Below, one piece after another: positions 50,418 through 63,200 of a stretch of DNA of 64,000 nucleotides; the stretch's first letter is position 1, and each line of letters opens with the position of its first letter. The notes below the pieces were generated by a model. That model saw only the letters and a program-made list of their open reading frames with translations. It had not been told where the DNA came from and ran no database searches. The DNA is from Thunnus maccoyii. Taxonomy: Eukaryota > Chordata > Actinopteri > Scombriformes > Scombridae. The DNA is taken from NCBI RefSeq assembly GCF_910596095.1, contig NC_056539.1:22187001-22251000 (forward strand), written 5' to 3'. Both the position numbers and the translations under genes were made by a program.

Positions 50418-50481
50418 TTTGTATGACCGGTGTAGACCAATACAACCAATTTGTATGACCAGTGTAGACCAGTACATACCA
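50418..50481 (+). repeat. Two-unit tandem repeat, 32-bp period
   Basis: TTTGTATGACCGGTGTAGACC at 50418 recurs as TTTGTATGACCAGTGTAGACC at 50450. The rest of the unit (AATACAACCAA / AGTACATACCA) also agrees, with a few substitutions. A third unit is only hinted at. Confidence 0.7.
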
Positions 50482-51045
50482 ATTTACAATGATGGCAAAT
50501 GTAGGTTTATACTGGCTCTTGTGTGGATCTGCTCCACCCCTGGATATGGTACCATGGGCTCAGATTTGGAGAGAAATCTGATTGATTGCTGTATGGTACA
50601 CAACAGGAAGAGGGCACTGTTTTGTCAGAACCAATAGAGCTGGAGATTTCAAAATGGCTTTATTACATTATGAAAATTGTCCCAGATGGAAGATGCCAGA
50701 TTCACCATCATGATAGTTTTTGCATACAGGTTTTACAGTTACAAAGTCGCCTTTATGTTGAATGCGTTGATATCTTAATTGAAGATGTAGATGTTGCACA
50801 TATTTATCCTGATTGGAATTAGAAAATTTAATTCCCTGATTAGAAAACAATAGATTCACATCATGCGAGGGGAAACAATCTAAACTGACTCACTTTTATC
50901 TGCAGTGTCAATGTAGCTCAACGTAACTTGACATTTTTAATTATTGATTGATGACTATAACCCAGGACACATTCTGATGTTAAGTATTTAAAAAACCATT
51001 TAAGCAGAGAATAGTTACAGACAGTCCAGAGGACGTGAAGCAATT

Positions 51046-51279
51046 GACCTTTTTCACCGCGGACATTTTGACTTGTCATAGCAGGAAAAGCACAAGAACT
51101 GTTAACATTAACGATGACTCAGTTCCATTCAGGCGTGTAAGGAAAACCATAATGGTGAACAATAATGCACTATACCAGGCTCATGAATTTAAATGAGATT
51201 CAGCCTTCATTATGTTGTTGTTATTGCACCTGTGCTTTTCCTGCTTTGACATGTCAAAATGTCTTCTGTGAAATAGGTC
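51046..51279. mobile_element. Miniature transposon with about 45-bp inverted repeats
   Basis: Left arm: GACCTTTTTCAC, GACATTTTGACTTGTCA, AGCAGGAAAAGCAC. The inverted right arm reads GACCTATTTCAC, GACATTTTGACATGTCA, AGCAGGAAAAGCAC, with the same spacing. The core is only about 140 bases and non-coding. I could not settle a target duplication. Confidence 0.78.
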
Positions 51280-53567
51280 TATCTTGACATCATGACTGCT
51301 GCTCTGTTTTGACTCCTTAACAAAATTGGTTTCAACATGATCAGACTTTTTTTTCTTAACATAAAGATATAATTTGAAGCCCTTCGTTTTGATCTTGACA
51401 TACTGATGTACGACCTCATTTTGCCCTCTAAAAATTTTTTATTAAAGAGATAAAGATAGAAAAGAATATCTTCCAAAGACGAACATTACAATGAATGAGA
51501 AGGTCAATTCATTCTGACATTCATGTTTCCCTCTGGGAGCTCTGTAACAGCGCAGGGAATATTACCAAAACTGATGTCCATGCGCTATTTTTATTGTTAA
51601 TTATCATCAGATGCTCAAAGTATTTTTGCATTAGCAGATTATTCTCAAAGATCCTGTGAAAGTCAGCTTTGGTGGATTTGCTGATATAGGAGCCTCTGAC
51701 AAAGATCCTGCTTAGCAGCAGCAGGAGTTCGATGTGAACGTTTTCTTCCAGCTGCAGAACATTTAACTAAATCTGACACGACTTGAATGCAGGTATTGTT
51801 GAGCCTTCAGGAAGTGTCGAGGCGTTTATTCAATAAAACATTTATAATAGGATGTTAAACTATTCAGAAACTGAAAAGTGCACCACAGGGCTGCTCACTA
51901 AAACCCACAGTCTGTGTTTCTAACACAATATCAGTTTTGTAGCTGTAAAATACAACTTGATCCTGAAAATGAAAGCTTTCCTGTTTGTCTGTATAATGTA
52001 AAAAAGTAGTTAAGGTCTGTTTTGAAGTAAAGATTTGTCTAATGACCTTTATTTTTGCTAGAGTAGCATATTTGTGATTTTGATGATAAATGAAAATAAA
52101 ACTGATTAGTGATTAGTAATAGTTACAGCAATTAAAAATATAATATATACACACTAAATTGGGATATTCATAGCTAACAAATGACAATATACAATGTATT
52201 TGTCTAATTTCTGCTTAATTAAGAACGTACACTGAAGGCAAATGTGATTGTGAAGATGTTTTTATGTCTTAAACAGTGTTACTGTTGCCTTAGTCACACA
52301 CAGACACTGTGTCTGTAGACACTGTTTATGTAAATCTACAGATCTATGATTGCCATCTATAAATGCACATAGTATCTGGAAAATTATGGCTTTCCAACAC
52401 AGTTTCACACACTACTTAGCAGAACGCAGACATCAATAACTGTCAGAGGCTTTTTTTAAAGGGAAATTAATAGGCAGTGCTGTAAGGTGTTATTTAATCA
52501 CATTACATTATGTGTCACCTCTGTCACTTTCATGTTTTAAATGTCACTCTTTAATGCTTGCCACTTGTGTGCTGATTTATTGACTCAGCCAAAGAGTGGA
52601 TGTCATGTGATCATGCAGTCTTTATATTTTCAGCAACAGATCTTGAAAAGTAATGACTGGATTTGCATGAAATTTACTGCACACATTCATGCAAAGAGGA
52701 AGATACCGTTTGATTTTAGACACTGGGACTTGTGTTTAATCAAATTACCACACAGCAAATTTGGGGCCAGGTAGTATTTCAGCAAGAAAAACTCCACACG
52801 TTGCATAGAGAGAGGGAGAAATTGGCAGGGACCCGTCAGCTCATCTCTGCCCACATCCTCTGAGAAAGTTAATTCAGCCATGCATCACAGGCCAAGCTTT
52901 CAGTTTTAAAGTAAAATAAGATATTCTCTAATGAGGTTATGTCAAATATAGACACAAAAATATGGTTTGCACATTCATATTTCACAGGAAGAAAACATTT
53001 AGAACAGGAGGAATCATTACAGAGAGGAAAACCCCTCTAAATTTTTGCCTTGGGAGTGGTGAGTCTGCTTTGAATTACTTTCTTGTCATGTAAACATTTG
53101 ATAATATAACAAAGAGCGAAGTAAAAAAAAAATCCAGATTTAAAGCATTTAACTATCCCTTTGGGATGTTTAAAGTCCTCCAGTCAAAAATGTGTTTTTC
53201 TTCTTGTTCCCTCAGCTGGATGTTTGAGATTCACGATGTGGACTGATGTATGTGCAGATTTTGACATTGGAAAGCTGTTTTTATATTCATCTGCTGAAGG
53301 AGGAAAGTTTTTTTAAACTCAAATATGAGTTTAAGGTGTATATCTAGAAGCATGATTGTGACATCACAACTAGTTTGGAGCCAATTGTGGTCCAGTATGC
53401 AACTTACAAAAGTGTGCTGTGGAAACCTGAAACCTCCAGTGCACGTACACTGAGAATGGACTTTAGTAAAGTAGGAGACATCTTGTGTCCAGCAGTTAAA
53501 CTTTTGAAATGAAAAATATTTGCATATTTATCACATCTGGAATATTTGCAGCTCATAGATTCAAGAA

Positions 53568-53922
53568 GGGTGGCACGGTAGTGCAGTGGTTAGCATTATT
53601 GCCTCACAGCAAGAGGGTTCTGAGTTCGAACCCACAGACTGGCCCTTCTGCGTGGAGTTTGCATGTTCTCCCCATGCCTGTGTGGATTCTCTCCAGGTAC
53701 TCCAGAGTAGCGGCTTCCACGGACCAAAAACATGCAGGTTAAGTTAATTGGTGACCCAAAACTGCCCGTAGCTTTGAATGTGAGTGTGAATGGTTGTCTG
53801 TCTCTATACTATATGTGAGCCCTGTGATTGACTGGAGACCCAAGGTGTACCCAATGTCAGCTGAGATTGGATCCAGCTCCACCATGACCCTCTAGAGGAT
53901 AAGCGGTAAAGAAAATGGATGT
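53568..53922 (+). mobile_element. V-SINE-type tRNA-derived retroposon with perfect target duplication
   Basis: The head has pol III promoter boxes: A box TAGTGCAGTGG and B box GAGTTCGAACCC. A conserved central domain follows (GTGGAGTTTGCATGTTCTCC, ACATGCAGGTTAAGTTAATTGG), as in the V-SINE superfamily (zebrafish DANA/Mermaid, shark HE1). The tail ends AGGATAAGCGGTAAAGAAAATGG. The 13-bp direct repeat ATAGATTCAAGAA flanks it exactly at 53555-53567 and 53923-53935. Confidence 0.92.
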
Positions 53923-54119
53923 ATAGATTCAAGAATATTTAATGAGGGAGAAGGAGTAGATGTCATTTCAATGACATAAATTGATTTTTTTTGCTGAAAA
54001 AGCATATCAGACAAAAATGATTATTTAAAGTAGAGTATTTTATAAACATCTTATAACATGTCTGGAGGGGATCTTTAAAAACAGTGGAGATTAGTGCAGA
54101 CTGGTTGTGTGTAATGTTC

Positions 54120-54273
54120 CTTTAAAGGCCGCTGCCCCCTGCAGCGGCGTCACTGCGCAGAACAGTTTGAACCAAAAAGCGGAGTGACCTTCCTCCGCTC
54201 TCAGTCTGAGAGGGGCAGCACTGAAGCAAGAAGCCGGTCACAGCTCCCGCAGCCCCCCGCTTTAGCCACAGAA
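54120..54273 (+). promoter_or_regulatory. dazap1 core promoter and 5' UTR region
   Basis: Base composition switches from AT-rich to GC-rich just before the start codon (GGCCGCTGCCCCCTGCAGCGG, ACTGCGCAGA, CCGCTCTC, GCAGCCCCCCGC). No TATA box is visible. This fits a CpG-rich, TATA-less promoter. The transcription start cannot be fixed from sequence alone. Confidence 0.5.
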
Positions 54274-57200
54274 ATGAACAACAACTTAGTCGGAGATGAA
54301 GTCGGGTAAGATCCGTTTGACGCAGCGCTTTTATCGCGGACGCAGTTAACTGTAAACTGCATTGTAACTTAGTTTGCGTTCTCTCTTGACAGCTAACGTT
54401 AGCTAGCAAGCTAGGCTAGCCCCAGTAAGTTAGCGAGATCGCTAGCCGGAGGAAAAGACGGCCAAAAAGTGAAACTAGTCACGAAAGTAGCCCCGTTGTC
54501 ACTGTTGTTGCTTACGGCGAATTATACCATGTTGGTCTGGAGTGCTGCTGCTTGACTTGTCAGGTGAATGTGTGAAAGTGTAGTTACTTATTTCAGTGTT
54601 GTTTTCTGTTAGCTCGAAGCTAGCTTAGCTAACGTTTGCCAGCGAAGCGAAAGTCTCCTCTTCTGACTTCGCCAAAGCGAGGACATTTAGCGGGCACTGC
54701 TGGAGGATGGAGCATCCTCGTCTGCACTAACCCTCCACATCTATCACTGACACGTTTTTAACAGTTGTCGTTGTCATGCGTTGGTGGACTTGTCTGCTAG
54801 GTTTGATTGTAGCGATGTTTAAACTGCCGTTAAACTTACAGTCATGTAACCAGCATCCGAGCTCACCGGTCCGCATGCAGTGAGCCGAGCAGCCGCTCTC
54901 CGTTCCGCTCCGCTCCGCTCCGCTCTGACTGGAAAACACTCAGCGGTGGAGGCTGGAGCCGGGGGCAGGACACTGCTATGCTATGGCTCTGTCCCGGGGT
55001 AACATACGTGGCAAGAGCTTTATAGAAAGACCTTTATTGTCGAGGCCATTGCATTTAATGTTAGAAAACCACAGTGACATCAACCAGGAGTCACGCCAGC
55101 TGTGTATATTTCCCCCCCATGCTGCACCGGCTTTGGTTGCAGCGGTGCCTCATATATGTGTACTTGGCTGTTTGGTCAGCTGTGGTGTTGTTATGGCTCT
55201 GCAACTATGCTTTTCAATATTTTCCACCAAGTCTCCTGTGATTTTGGTCCCCTGAGTTTGACCTTTATCAAGCCTTTTATATGTAACACTTGTCATGATG
55301 CTTGTATAAATAGCAGTTTTATCATTTACTCTGACTCAAAGTGATGATCAATGATCAACTGATGGTAATTTATCCATTCTTTTCAGGAAACTTTTTGTGG
55401 GTGGGTTGGACTGGAGTACCACACAAGGTAAGTCACACTGTTTAACCTTTTAAAGGCTCAGGCACTTTATGCACAAAGTGTAGTGAATGAACAGGAATTT
55501 GTCATAATGACACTGTTGTAGCTGCGTGGTTTTGTTGTCAGACTGGAGGACCAGGCTTGTAGCTTGTTTGGACTCCTGTTTGGAAACTGAGCTTGAATGA
55601 AGTGAAATGAACTATTTATAGGTGATCTGGTCACATTTAGGTATGAAACACAAAGTAGAACTGGGAGATAATAATGTAAAATCTTGGTGCTTTTTATCCT
55701 CTGCCTTGATATGAATTTTGTGATGATGTTTCGGGTATTATAACTGGTGCTTTCATACAATAATTAAAGTATGTGTGACATGATCTCTCACTATACAACC
55801 ATTATTAACATGGCTCTTATGGTCAGGCAGTCTTGTTTGCTTATTCTTTGGCCAGAGGTGGACTGATCTTTTATTTAGGTAAAATACTCTGACTGTGTTG
55901 ACATAACATTAAACTCTGACACATTTGCTTAACTAAGCTTGGTTGATTTTGTAGAAATGGTCTTTGTGGAGCAGTGTGTTTTCGTTTTCACAAATGAAAT
56001 GTACCGAAAGCATCGTTTTGGTATTGAAACCAGTAACATTTAATTTGTTTCTAGCCCACCTGGACAGATTTGAAATATGTCACACTGTGACAATAACCAT
56101 AATTCCAGATGATATCAAGTGTTGTGTAATCATATTGATGTACTGATATAACATGGAGTGAACAACATACCATAAATATTTATTACACATCAGATCAGTC
56201 TTGATATTATACAATTAATAGCATGATATTAATCGGAGAAAAGAGCAGAAACACCTTACAACACGATACTACAGCCCTGCAGAAAATACTGCACTCAGAA
56301 TCCCTGCAAAATCCCAGGAAGTGTCGTCCACTTAGTGTTGGTTGAGTCTACATGAGGCCACTGTTGCTCTTTATTAATTCTTGTCTTTGGATTATGTCAC
56401 TGTGCTTTCTGATTGCATAATTTTTTGATGTCCAGTCACAAACCACAAGCATTGGTGGTGGAGTCTATGTTGTACAGTGTACATTGAGTCTGTGTATACA
56501 TCCTCCTGTCATTCAGACCTGCCCAGAGATGGTCTAGTGTGTCTACGGCCCTTTACTGGCTCCTGCTCGGTTGGCCATTGTGTAACTTTGTACTCAGGCT
56601 CGTCTGTGTGAACAGCACTGTTAACATTAAGATCAGAACCACAGCCCTGCGTAACTCTGAGCTTGTTTCCTCGGAGATGCTCCAGGGCTTCCCAGCAATG
56701 AGAAAAGCAATTATGGTAACGCTCTCCAAAGTGACTCCTCATTTGTTCAAACTTGCACGCCTTGCCTCAGTGGGTGTGTGCGGGTGTTACAGCACTTGGG
56801 TGTACATTTGGTGCTATGCAAGATGACAGTAGGTCAGTGCTTAGTTTGCTCTTTAGGAGTGTCGATATGTCGCTTGAATGTGACTGGAGAGTGTTTTTAT
56901 ATTTTTACATTAAAAAACACTTGTTCAATACTCAATATTCTGCCATAACTCAAAATCAAGGTCACTGAATGACTGAAAGTGTTCCCTCCTCTAATTTTAT
57001 GGAGTGTTGCTTTATCTTTCCACACCTGATTTAGTCCCAGTTACACTTTCAGTTCAGGTTTCATAGCATCATTTATTATAATGACAGAAAACGTTCATTC
57101 AGGAGGCAAACTGGGCTGGATTGTATCTGTGATTGTAATTTCCCATTTGTAGTGATTCTGTGCTTATTTTTGTGAATCTGCACAGTTGTGTCTTTACTCT

Positions 57201-60200
57201 CTCTTTTTCTTTTTTCTCAGAGACACTGAGAAACTACTTCTCACAATATGGGGAAGTAGTAGATTGTGTCATCATGAAGGACAAAACTACAAATCAGTCG
57301 CGAGGCTTTGGCTTTGTCAAATTCAAAGACCCCAATTGTGTACGGACAGTGCTGGAGACAAAGCCGCATAATCTTGATGGAAGAAATGTGAGTATTTTAA
57401 TTCAAAGGACCAGATAGTTAAATCAACTCGAGCAATCTGCCTGCGCTTTGTGTGAGCAATGTGAAATAACCTCATACTGTATTTCCTCATCCACATTACT
57501 TAGAAGTTATTCAAGGAGAAGTAAAGTTTTGCTTTGGGTTGTACCTGCCTGCAGCCAATAATACAGATAATGCACTTTGCAAAGACCGACATTTGTTTGC
57601 TCAACAAGACTTACCTGTTCAAAGTCAGATTAGCAAAATTGGCAGCTAGTGTTTGGTTTCTTTAAGGTGGCGGAAAAGAAACACACAGTTAAACTAGTTC
57701 CCCTTCTGCGTTAATTCTGCCGCACGATTTTCTCTCCATGAATGATATATGGCCTCCTTTGTTCCGTTGATGGAGGCGGAGAAGGACATAAAATTTTATT
57801 GGCCCTGTATTCAAATGACTGTAAGTCAGTACTTATGTTGCCCTGCACTGTGAGGCAAACCAGTGCATTGGGTTTAGTGAAGAAGAGCATTTGAAGGTGC
57901 CTTTATTTGGGGCTAAAGTCAAACGTTTTCTCTCTCTCTCTCTCTCTGCTGTCAGATTGACCCGAAGCCGTGCACTCCCAGAGGAATGCAACCTGAAAAG
58001 TCTCGGACCAAGGAGGGCTGGGTAAGAGGACTCTGTTTTCTACTGGGGAGGCAAAGCTAGGTGTTTTATACTGGAATAAGACTCAGTCCATCCCCTCCTC
58101 CTGAGGTTGGACTCTAGTTTCCTTTCATGGGGCATGAGGAGACCTTGAACTTCATTTATAAAAACACTCTGACTTTGACCTAATTTCTTTTTTTCTTTCT
58201 TAGATGTCTTTTTTAAATCATCAGTGTATAGCCTTCATGCCTTGGAGAATGATAGAAATTAGTTTTGGGTTTTGATAAATCACAGAAGCATTAAAGAATC
58301 TATGGTATCGACCTCTATTTGTGAGCAAGGTACTGCAACAATATCAGCAGATCTCTCGCACAGCTTACACAGGCCTGGGATTGACACATAATAAGGTCAT
58401 TTTTTCCCAGATGTAACAAATATCTCATGAAGAAGCATAACCAGCTAAATACTGGAATTATAATAACATGTGTGCATCAATGTTTTTGAATTTGGATCTG
58501 TTTTCTTAATTTTTAAGATTGAGAAACATTTTCCAGCCTTGATAGTTAAAATATGTTGTAACCGTCCTCCCTCACTGTGTAAAACTGAGAAAACAAAAGT
58601 AGGCTTGGATGCAAGTTAGTTCGTGTGGTACAGAAAATTGCTTTCAGCAGTGAATTTTTTAAAAGGCAGAAATCTGGGTAATTTGTGGGTCAATCAACAA
58701 TGCTAATAAAGCCTCTACAGATCTATTATAGTCATTTTGTCCCATTAGGCAGCAGAGGTTTTAGTTATTGCACCTTTGCTGTTAAGAAAACGTTTTTATA
58801 AGTCACATATTTGGCTGTAAGCACAGACTCTGCATGTCAGAAGCTTTTATAAATGAGGCCCTTTTTCTTGCTATTGAAACCCCTTTCACTGACTTTAAGC
58901 TATGTAGCTGGTACTGAATGTTTTACTAACAAAGCAGAAGATGTATTTGTTAAAAATCATTGTTGTAGTATGCAGCCTCTAGCTCTTACAGTTTGAGTGC
59001 AGTGCACAGCGATGGTGGAGAGAGTGAGTGTAGGAAGCCGTGTTCTCTGATCTGTGGAGACTAGTGTTTGCATTGACATGACATGTTAAGAATTATACCC
59101 CAGGGCAAGAGGAGAACCTAATTTCTTCTGCACTGTCTGAATAGATGATGGCTAACTGGCCCCTTCCCAGAGTGATCCTTTAACAGACATTGAAATCCAT
59201 ACACTCCCTGTTTTCTTTCAGAAGGGCAGCAAAGCCGATAGCAATAAATCAAAGAAGATATTTGTAGGTGGAATCCCCCATAACTGCGGCGAGCCTGAAC
59301 TCAGGGACTATTTCAATAGATTCGGAGTGGTGAGTATTGCCAAGTGCATAATCAGTTCATATCGTCATTATGACTGCTTGAATGGATGTGACATTGAACA
59401 GGGTCAATATTAATGTATAAAAAACTGGAATTGTGTGATAGGAAAGAACAATTAATTATTTGTCCAAACTGAGGCAGAATATTTAATTTGGAATAAGAAC
59501 GGACCCTGTCTGGTTTTCTAAATGGAGCCACTGTTTCCCTTTGTCCCATTCAAGGTCACAGAGGTGGTAATGATCTATGATGCAGAGAAGCAGAGGCCCC
59601 GAGGTAAAAGCTGATCCCGTTTTTTCTCTCCCCTCTCCATACCGTACCATCTTAAATCTCATGACAAACTATTCTGGCCCAAAGAGAAAAAAAAAGGCCC
59701 AATCAGCCCCAGATATTCAATTCAATTTAAACACTGTTTACTCACATCTGAAATTGTGTTTGCTCATAGGGTTTATGGTGAAGACGCACAATAAAATACA
59801 ATGAAAGCATTTTAAATAAAACCTAATTTGACATTTCTGGAGATGGAATGAAAGTGTAACGCAAAATTATAACATTTATCTCCTAAAGAGGCATTAAGGC
59901 CTTCAATGTATTGCGAATTTAAGCAATGTTAGATGTAATCAGCTCACATCTCACAACAGTAGATGGCACCTTCAAACCACGTCTCAGCCTCTGTCACATG
60001 GTCACATCTGAAAATTAGAGGAAGTTTTCAGAAATCGCAGGCTTTGATTTGGATTGTTGCAGTGTCCTTCATGACCTTGTGGACGATAAGAGTCTCTTTC
60101 ATGCAGACGTTTCAACTCAGTTAAAGGAAAAAAAAAATTTATAAAAGAAAAAAATCCACTGTAAAACAAATGAGGACATTAGCTGATGTTGATAGCCAAA

Positions 60201-63200
60201 TGTAAATATGATATGACATCACTTCTCAATATTTACTGCATTTGAAATGAAACAGGGCCGCAATTAAAGACATTTAAAGCCAAATATTTATTGATTAATT
60301 GTTCTATCAAATGCGAGAAAATAGTGAAAAATCATGTCCAAGGTGACATTTTCAAACAGCTTGTTTTGTTCGACCAACAGTCCAGTGAATATTTGTCATG
60401 TCTGACCGTAAATGACTTAAACAACATTAATGTTATCCTGAATTTATATTATTAATTGGTTATTGGATACGCAAATAAAAAAGATAGTTGATAGTAAAAA
60501 AAAAAAGACTTAAACACTAAATGGATTATCAAACTGGATGACTTTTCTGTTGATTAATTAATCAATCAACTAATTTGTTTCAGCTCTAAAAAAAAAAAAA
60601 AGATTATTAAAAACCATCAAAGGTAAAAAGAAGAAAAGACCATTTCAGAAATATGGGTGCCAGTGTGTCCCCACATTAGCCTCAGTAAAGCTGAATACAT
60701 TACAGCGACGAGATGTGTTCTGTTCTTGAAAATCTCTCCAAAAAATGCAAGAAGTTCATCCAGTTAATTGGAAAATTGTTCAAAGGCGTTCTAGGAAGCA
60801 AAAGAAATCACTAACTGAAAAAGGGGGACAGGTTGGAGGAAAGTAGGTGCTCCAAAAAAAAAAAAAAAAAAAAAAGCGGTACTTTATCACAACATGCGAC
60901 AGGCATATTTAGAACAGTTTGAGTATCCAAGGCTGGATTTGTCCTTCAGATGCTTGTTTCAGACAAACGCTGAAGGTGATAAAATACAACATTGTCACAA
61001 GAACAATGGAATCACTGAAGGAAGGTTTTTCATGTCCTTTGCTACTTCAAAAGTCTCTCCAATAAACTTCCTGACAGTAGAAATGACAATCTTTGATATC
61101 TCAGAGGAGTTTGTCCAGTTAAGTCATAAATTTATCATATGTGTACTGACATGTGCCGACACTTTTAGTGTGGACGGCCTCACTGGAAATCAGACCCGTG
61201 CCACCGGCAGTGTTGGTGTCACACTCTGCCCGCTGAACTACAGTCACAGCTGTTTCATCTGCATTTGTCCTACATAGCAGTGATGCAGCGGCCACTGACC
61301 CACAACATGTACTGTATTACTGCTACTTCTTTCAAAACCCCCCGTTCACTCTCTGTTGGGAGAAACCCAGAATAGTTTGTCATTGGAATTTAACATGATG
61401 TAATGCACCAGTAACAACCATTACATAATCTTTAATAGTATAGTAACAGTTTTCTTTTACTAAAACCATTAGATGTTCAACATTGGAATAAGTTTTCTTT
61501 ACCTTGACTTTAGATGTAACTGATACATGTATCTTAAATGGCTTAGTGTGTTTTCCCATATGTAGAAAGTTAAGTATTTTTGTAAGTAAGCCCTTTCTAT
61601 TTTTCTTTCTTCTGTCCCCCTTCTCCTTGTGAATGGTTTGAATGTGATTAACGGTGTCTCTTAAGATTTGTCTTTTCTCCTTTAGGTTACTGTGCATTGA
61701 CTGGTACCACAGAGGTACAGGCCAAACGTAAAAAAAAAAAAAACTACTAATTTTCACTTAAAATGGGATGTACACAAAGTTACATCATTCCTTCTTATTC
61801 TTGAAAATTAGATGGAGAGTTATTGGAAAGTTTGCCTCTAAGTTATTTGAGGGATAGTTTAGCAGCAAATAAAGTCTAAATTTTTTAATTGTTTTAATTT
61901 TTGCAGGATAATAGGAACCTGATGGCGACTCTTTGATATTTTAAAAAGTTGTATGATGCATGGCGTCATCTGAATGGTTGTTATTCTCTTAATTTTATTT
62001 AGTTAGTGGCTGATATGGACCAACAATACTGAGGTAATGATCACACCATTATCTCTAAAATAGAAATGCTACAAAATGACGACAAGAATGAACCAAAACA
62101 AGAATGTAATGCTGTAATTTGAGAATCAATATGATTGAAGAGACAATAAATTATAATTTTGGGTCATTACACAGTTTAATAGGCTGCATGATGGTCACAG
62201 CAAACATTTTATGAACAATTTTATCAATAGTGTTGGGCGATTGAGTAGTTTTTCATTTTCAACTCAAGTGTAATCAAGATATGTCAAACCCTTAAATGTG
62301 CCAACTTGGCTTTAAATTTAGATTAGGGGACGGGTCATTGACAGATGTTATTAATAGCAATAGATCATGAGGCTTGGGAGCGCTTGGCATGGTACGAGAG
62401 GTCTCTAAAATCTCAGTTGTCTCGCAGGACGTTTAATTGGATTCAGGTTAGGTCCCCAAGTAGAGATGTGCACACAACCCAATTCTGCCATCGCGGAAAG
62501 TTAATCAAATTGAAAGTAGATCACTGCAGCGTGTTTCTGCGCTTTGAAATGTGTTGTTACAGATGAAGATGAAGTAGTTTATTGAGCATTTGGTGAGGCT
62601 GAAATGTTTCACCAAATTGTAATTTCTCAGCTACGAGGCCTTTTAGACTTTGGATTTTGGGTTCTTGTTGATGAACTTTGTGTATTCCCCATTAAAACTC
62701 TTCAGCAAAATCAGCAACTTGTCACTTTTGAAACCAGTTATGGCCTATATCTTTGTGTTACCATAAGCAGTATTTTAATTGTCCATTTTTAGGCTTATCC
62801 TGGCTGACTCAAAAGTAAAATACTCAGTTTGGGAAAGCTTGGAGAAAGCTTTAGGCATTCTACAGTTTGTGTTTCTCCATATTTTTGTGATGCATTAACA
62901 ATGGCTGCTGCGAGTGTGTGCTCCACAGCGATATACCAAGGGACAGATCAAGGTGGGGTTTGGATGAAACAGCATGAAGTAACACAATCTAGTATTGATT
63001 CAATTGGCATTTAGCAGCTTATTTGAAACAAAAAAAGTAACTACATGTTCAGTCTTGTAAGAGAATGGAAGATGGATTGAATTGACCTTTTTATGCAACA
63101 TTTAACATTAACTCAAATGCTACACCTGTCATTCTTGATGTGTAACAGTTAAGCAATCTGTATCGCTATCTTCAACAAATTATTTCACTGCACAGTAAAG

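Larger units (their letters stand above)
45538..53567. other. Intergenic DNA between gamt and dazap1
   Basis: No exon or RNA gene was recognised over about 8 kb. Named contents are a dispersed repeat (47868-48222), a two-unit tandem repeat (50418-50481), a miniature transposon (51046-51279) and, at the right edge, a SINE insertion site. Short frames here have no family signature. Confidence 0.5.

Noticed and set aside
56539-56826. Frame with 'ALYWLLLGWPLC', faintly like the end of a LINE reverse transcriptase.
   Set aside because: The resemblance is a few residues long, no other reverse-transcriptase motif is nearby, and it lies in dazap1 intron 2.
60894-61757. Two of the longest uninterrupted frames in the window (127 codons plus strand at 60894-61277, 125 codons minus strand at 61380-61757), adjacent within dazap1 intron 6.
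   Set aside because: Neither has a recognisable domain, splice context or neighbouring exon. The first follows a poly(A) run and the second has repeated K/F tracts typical of AT-rich chance frames.
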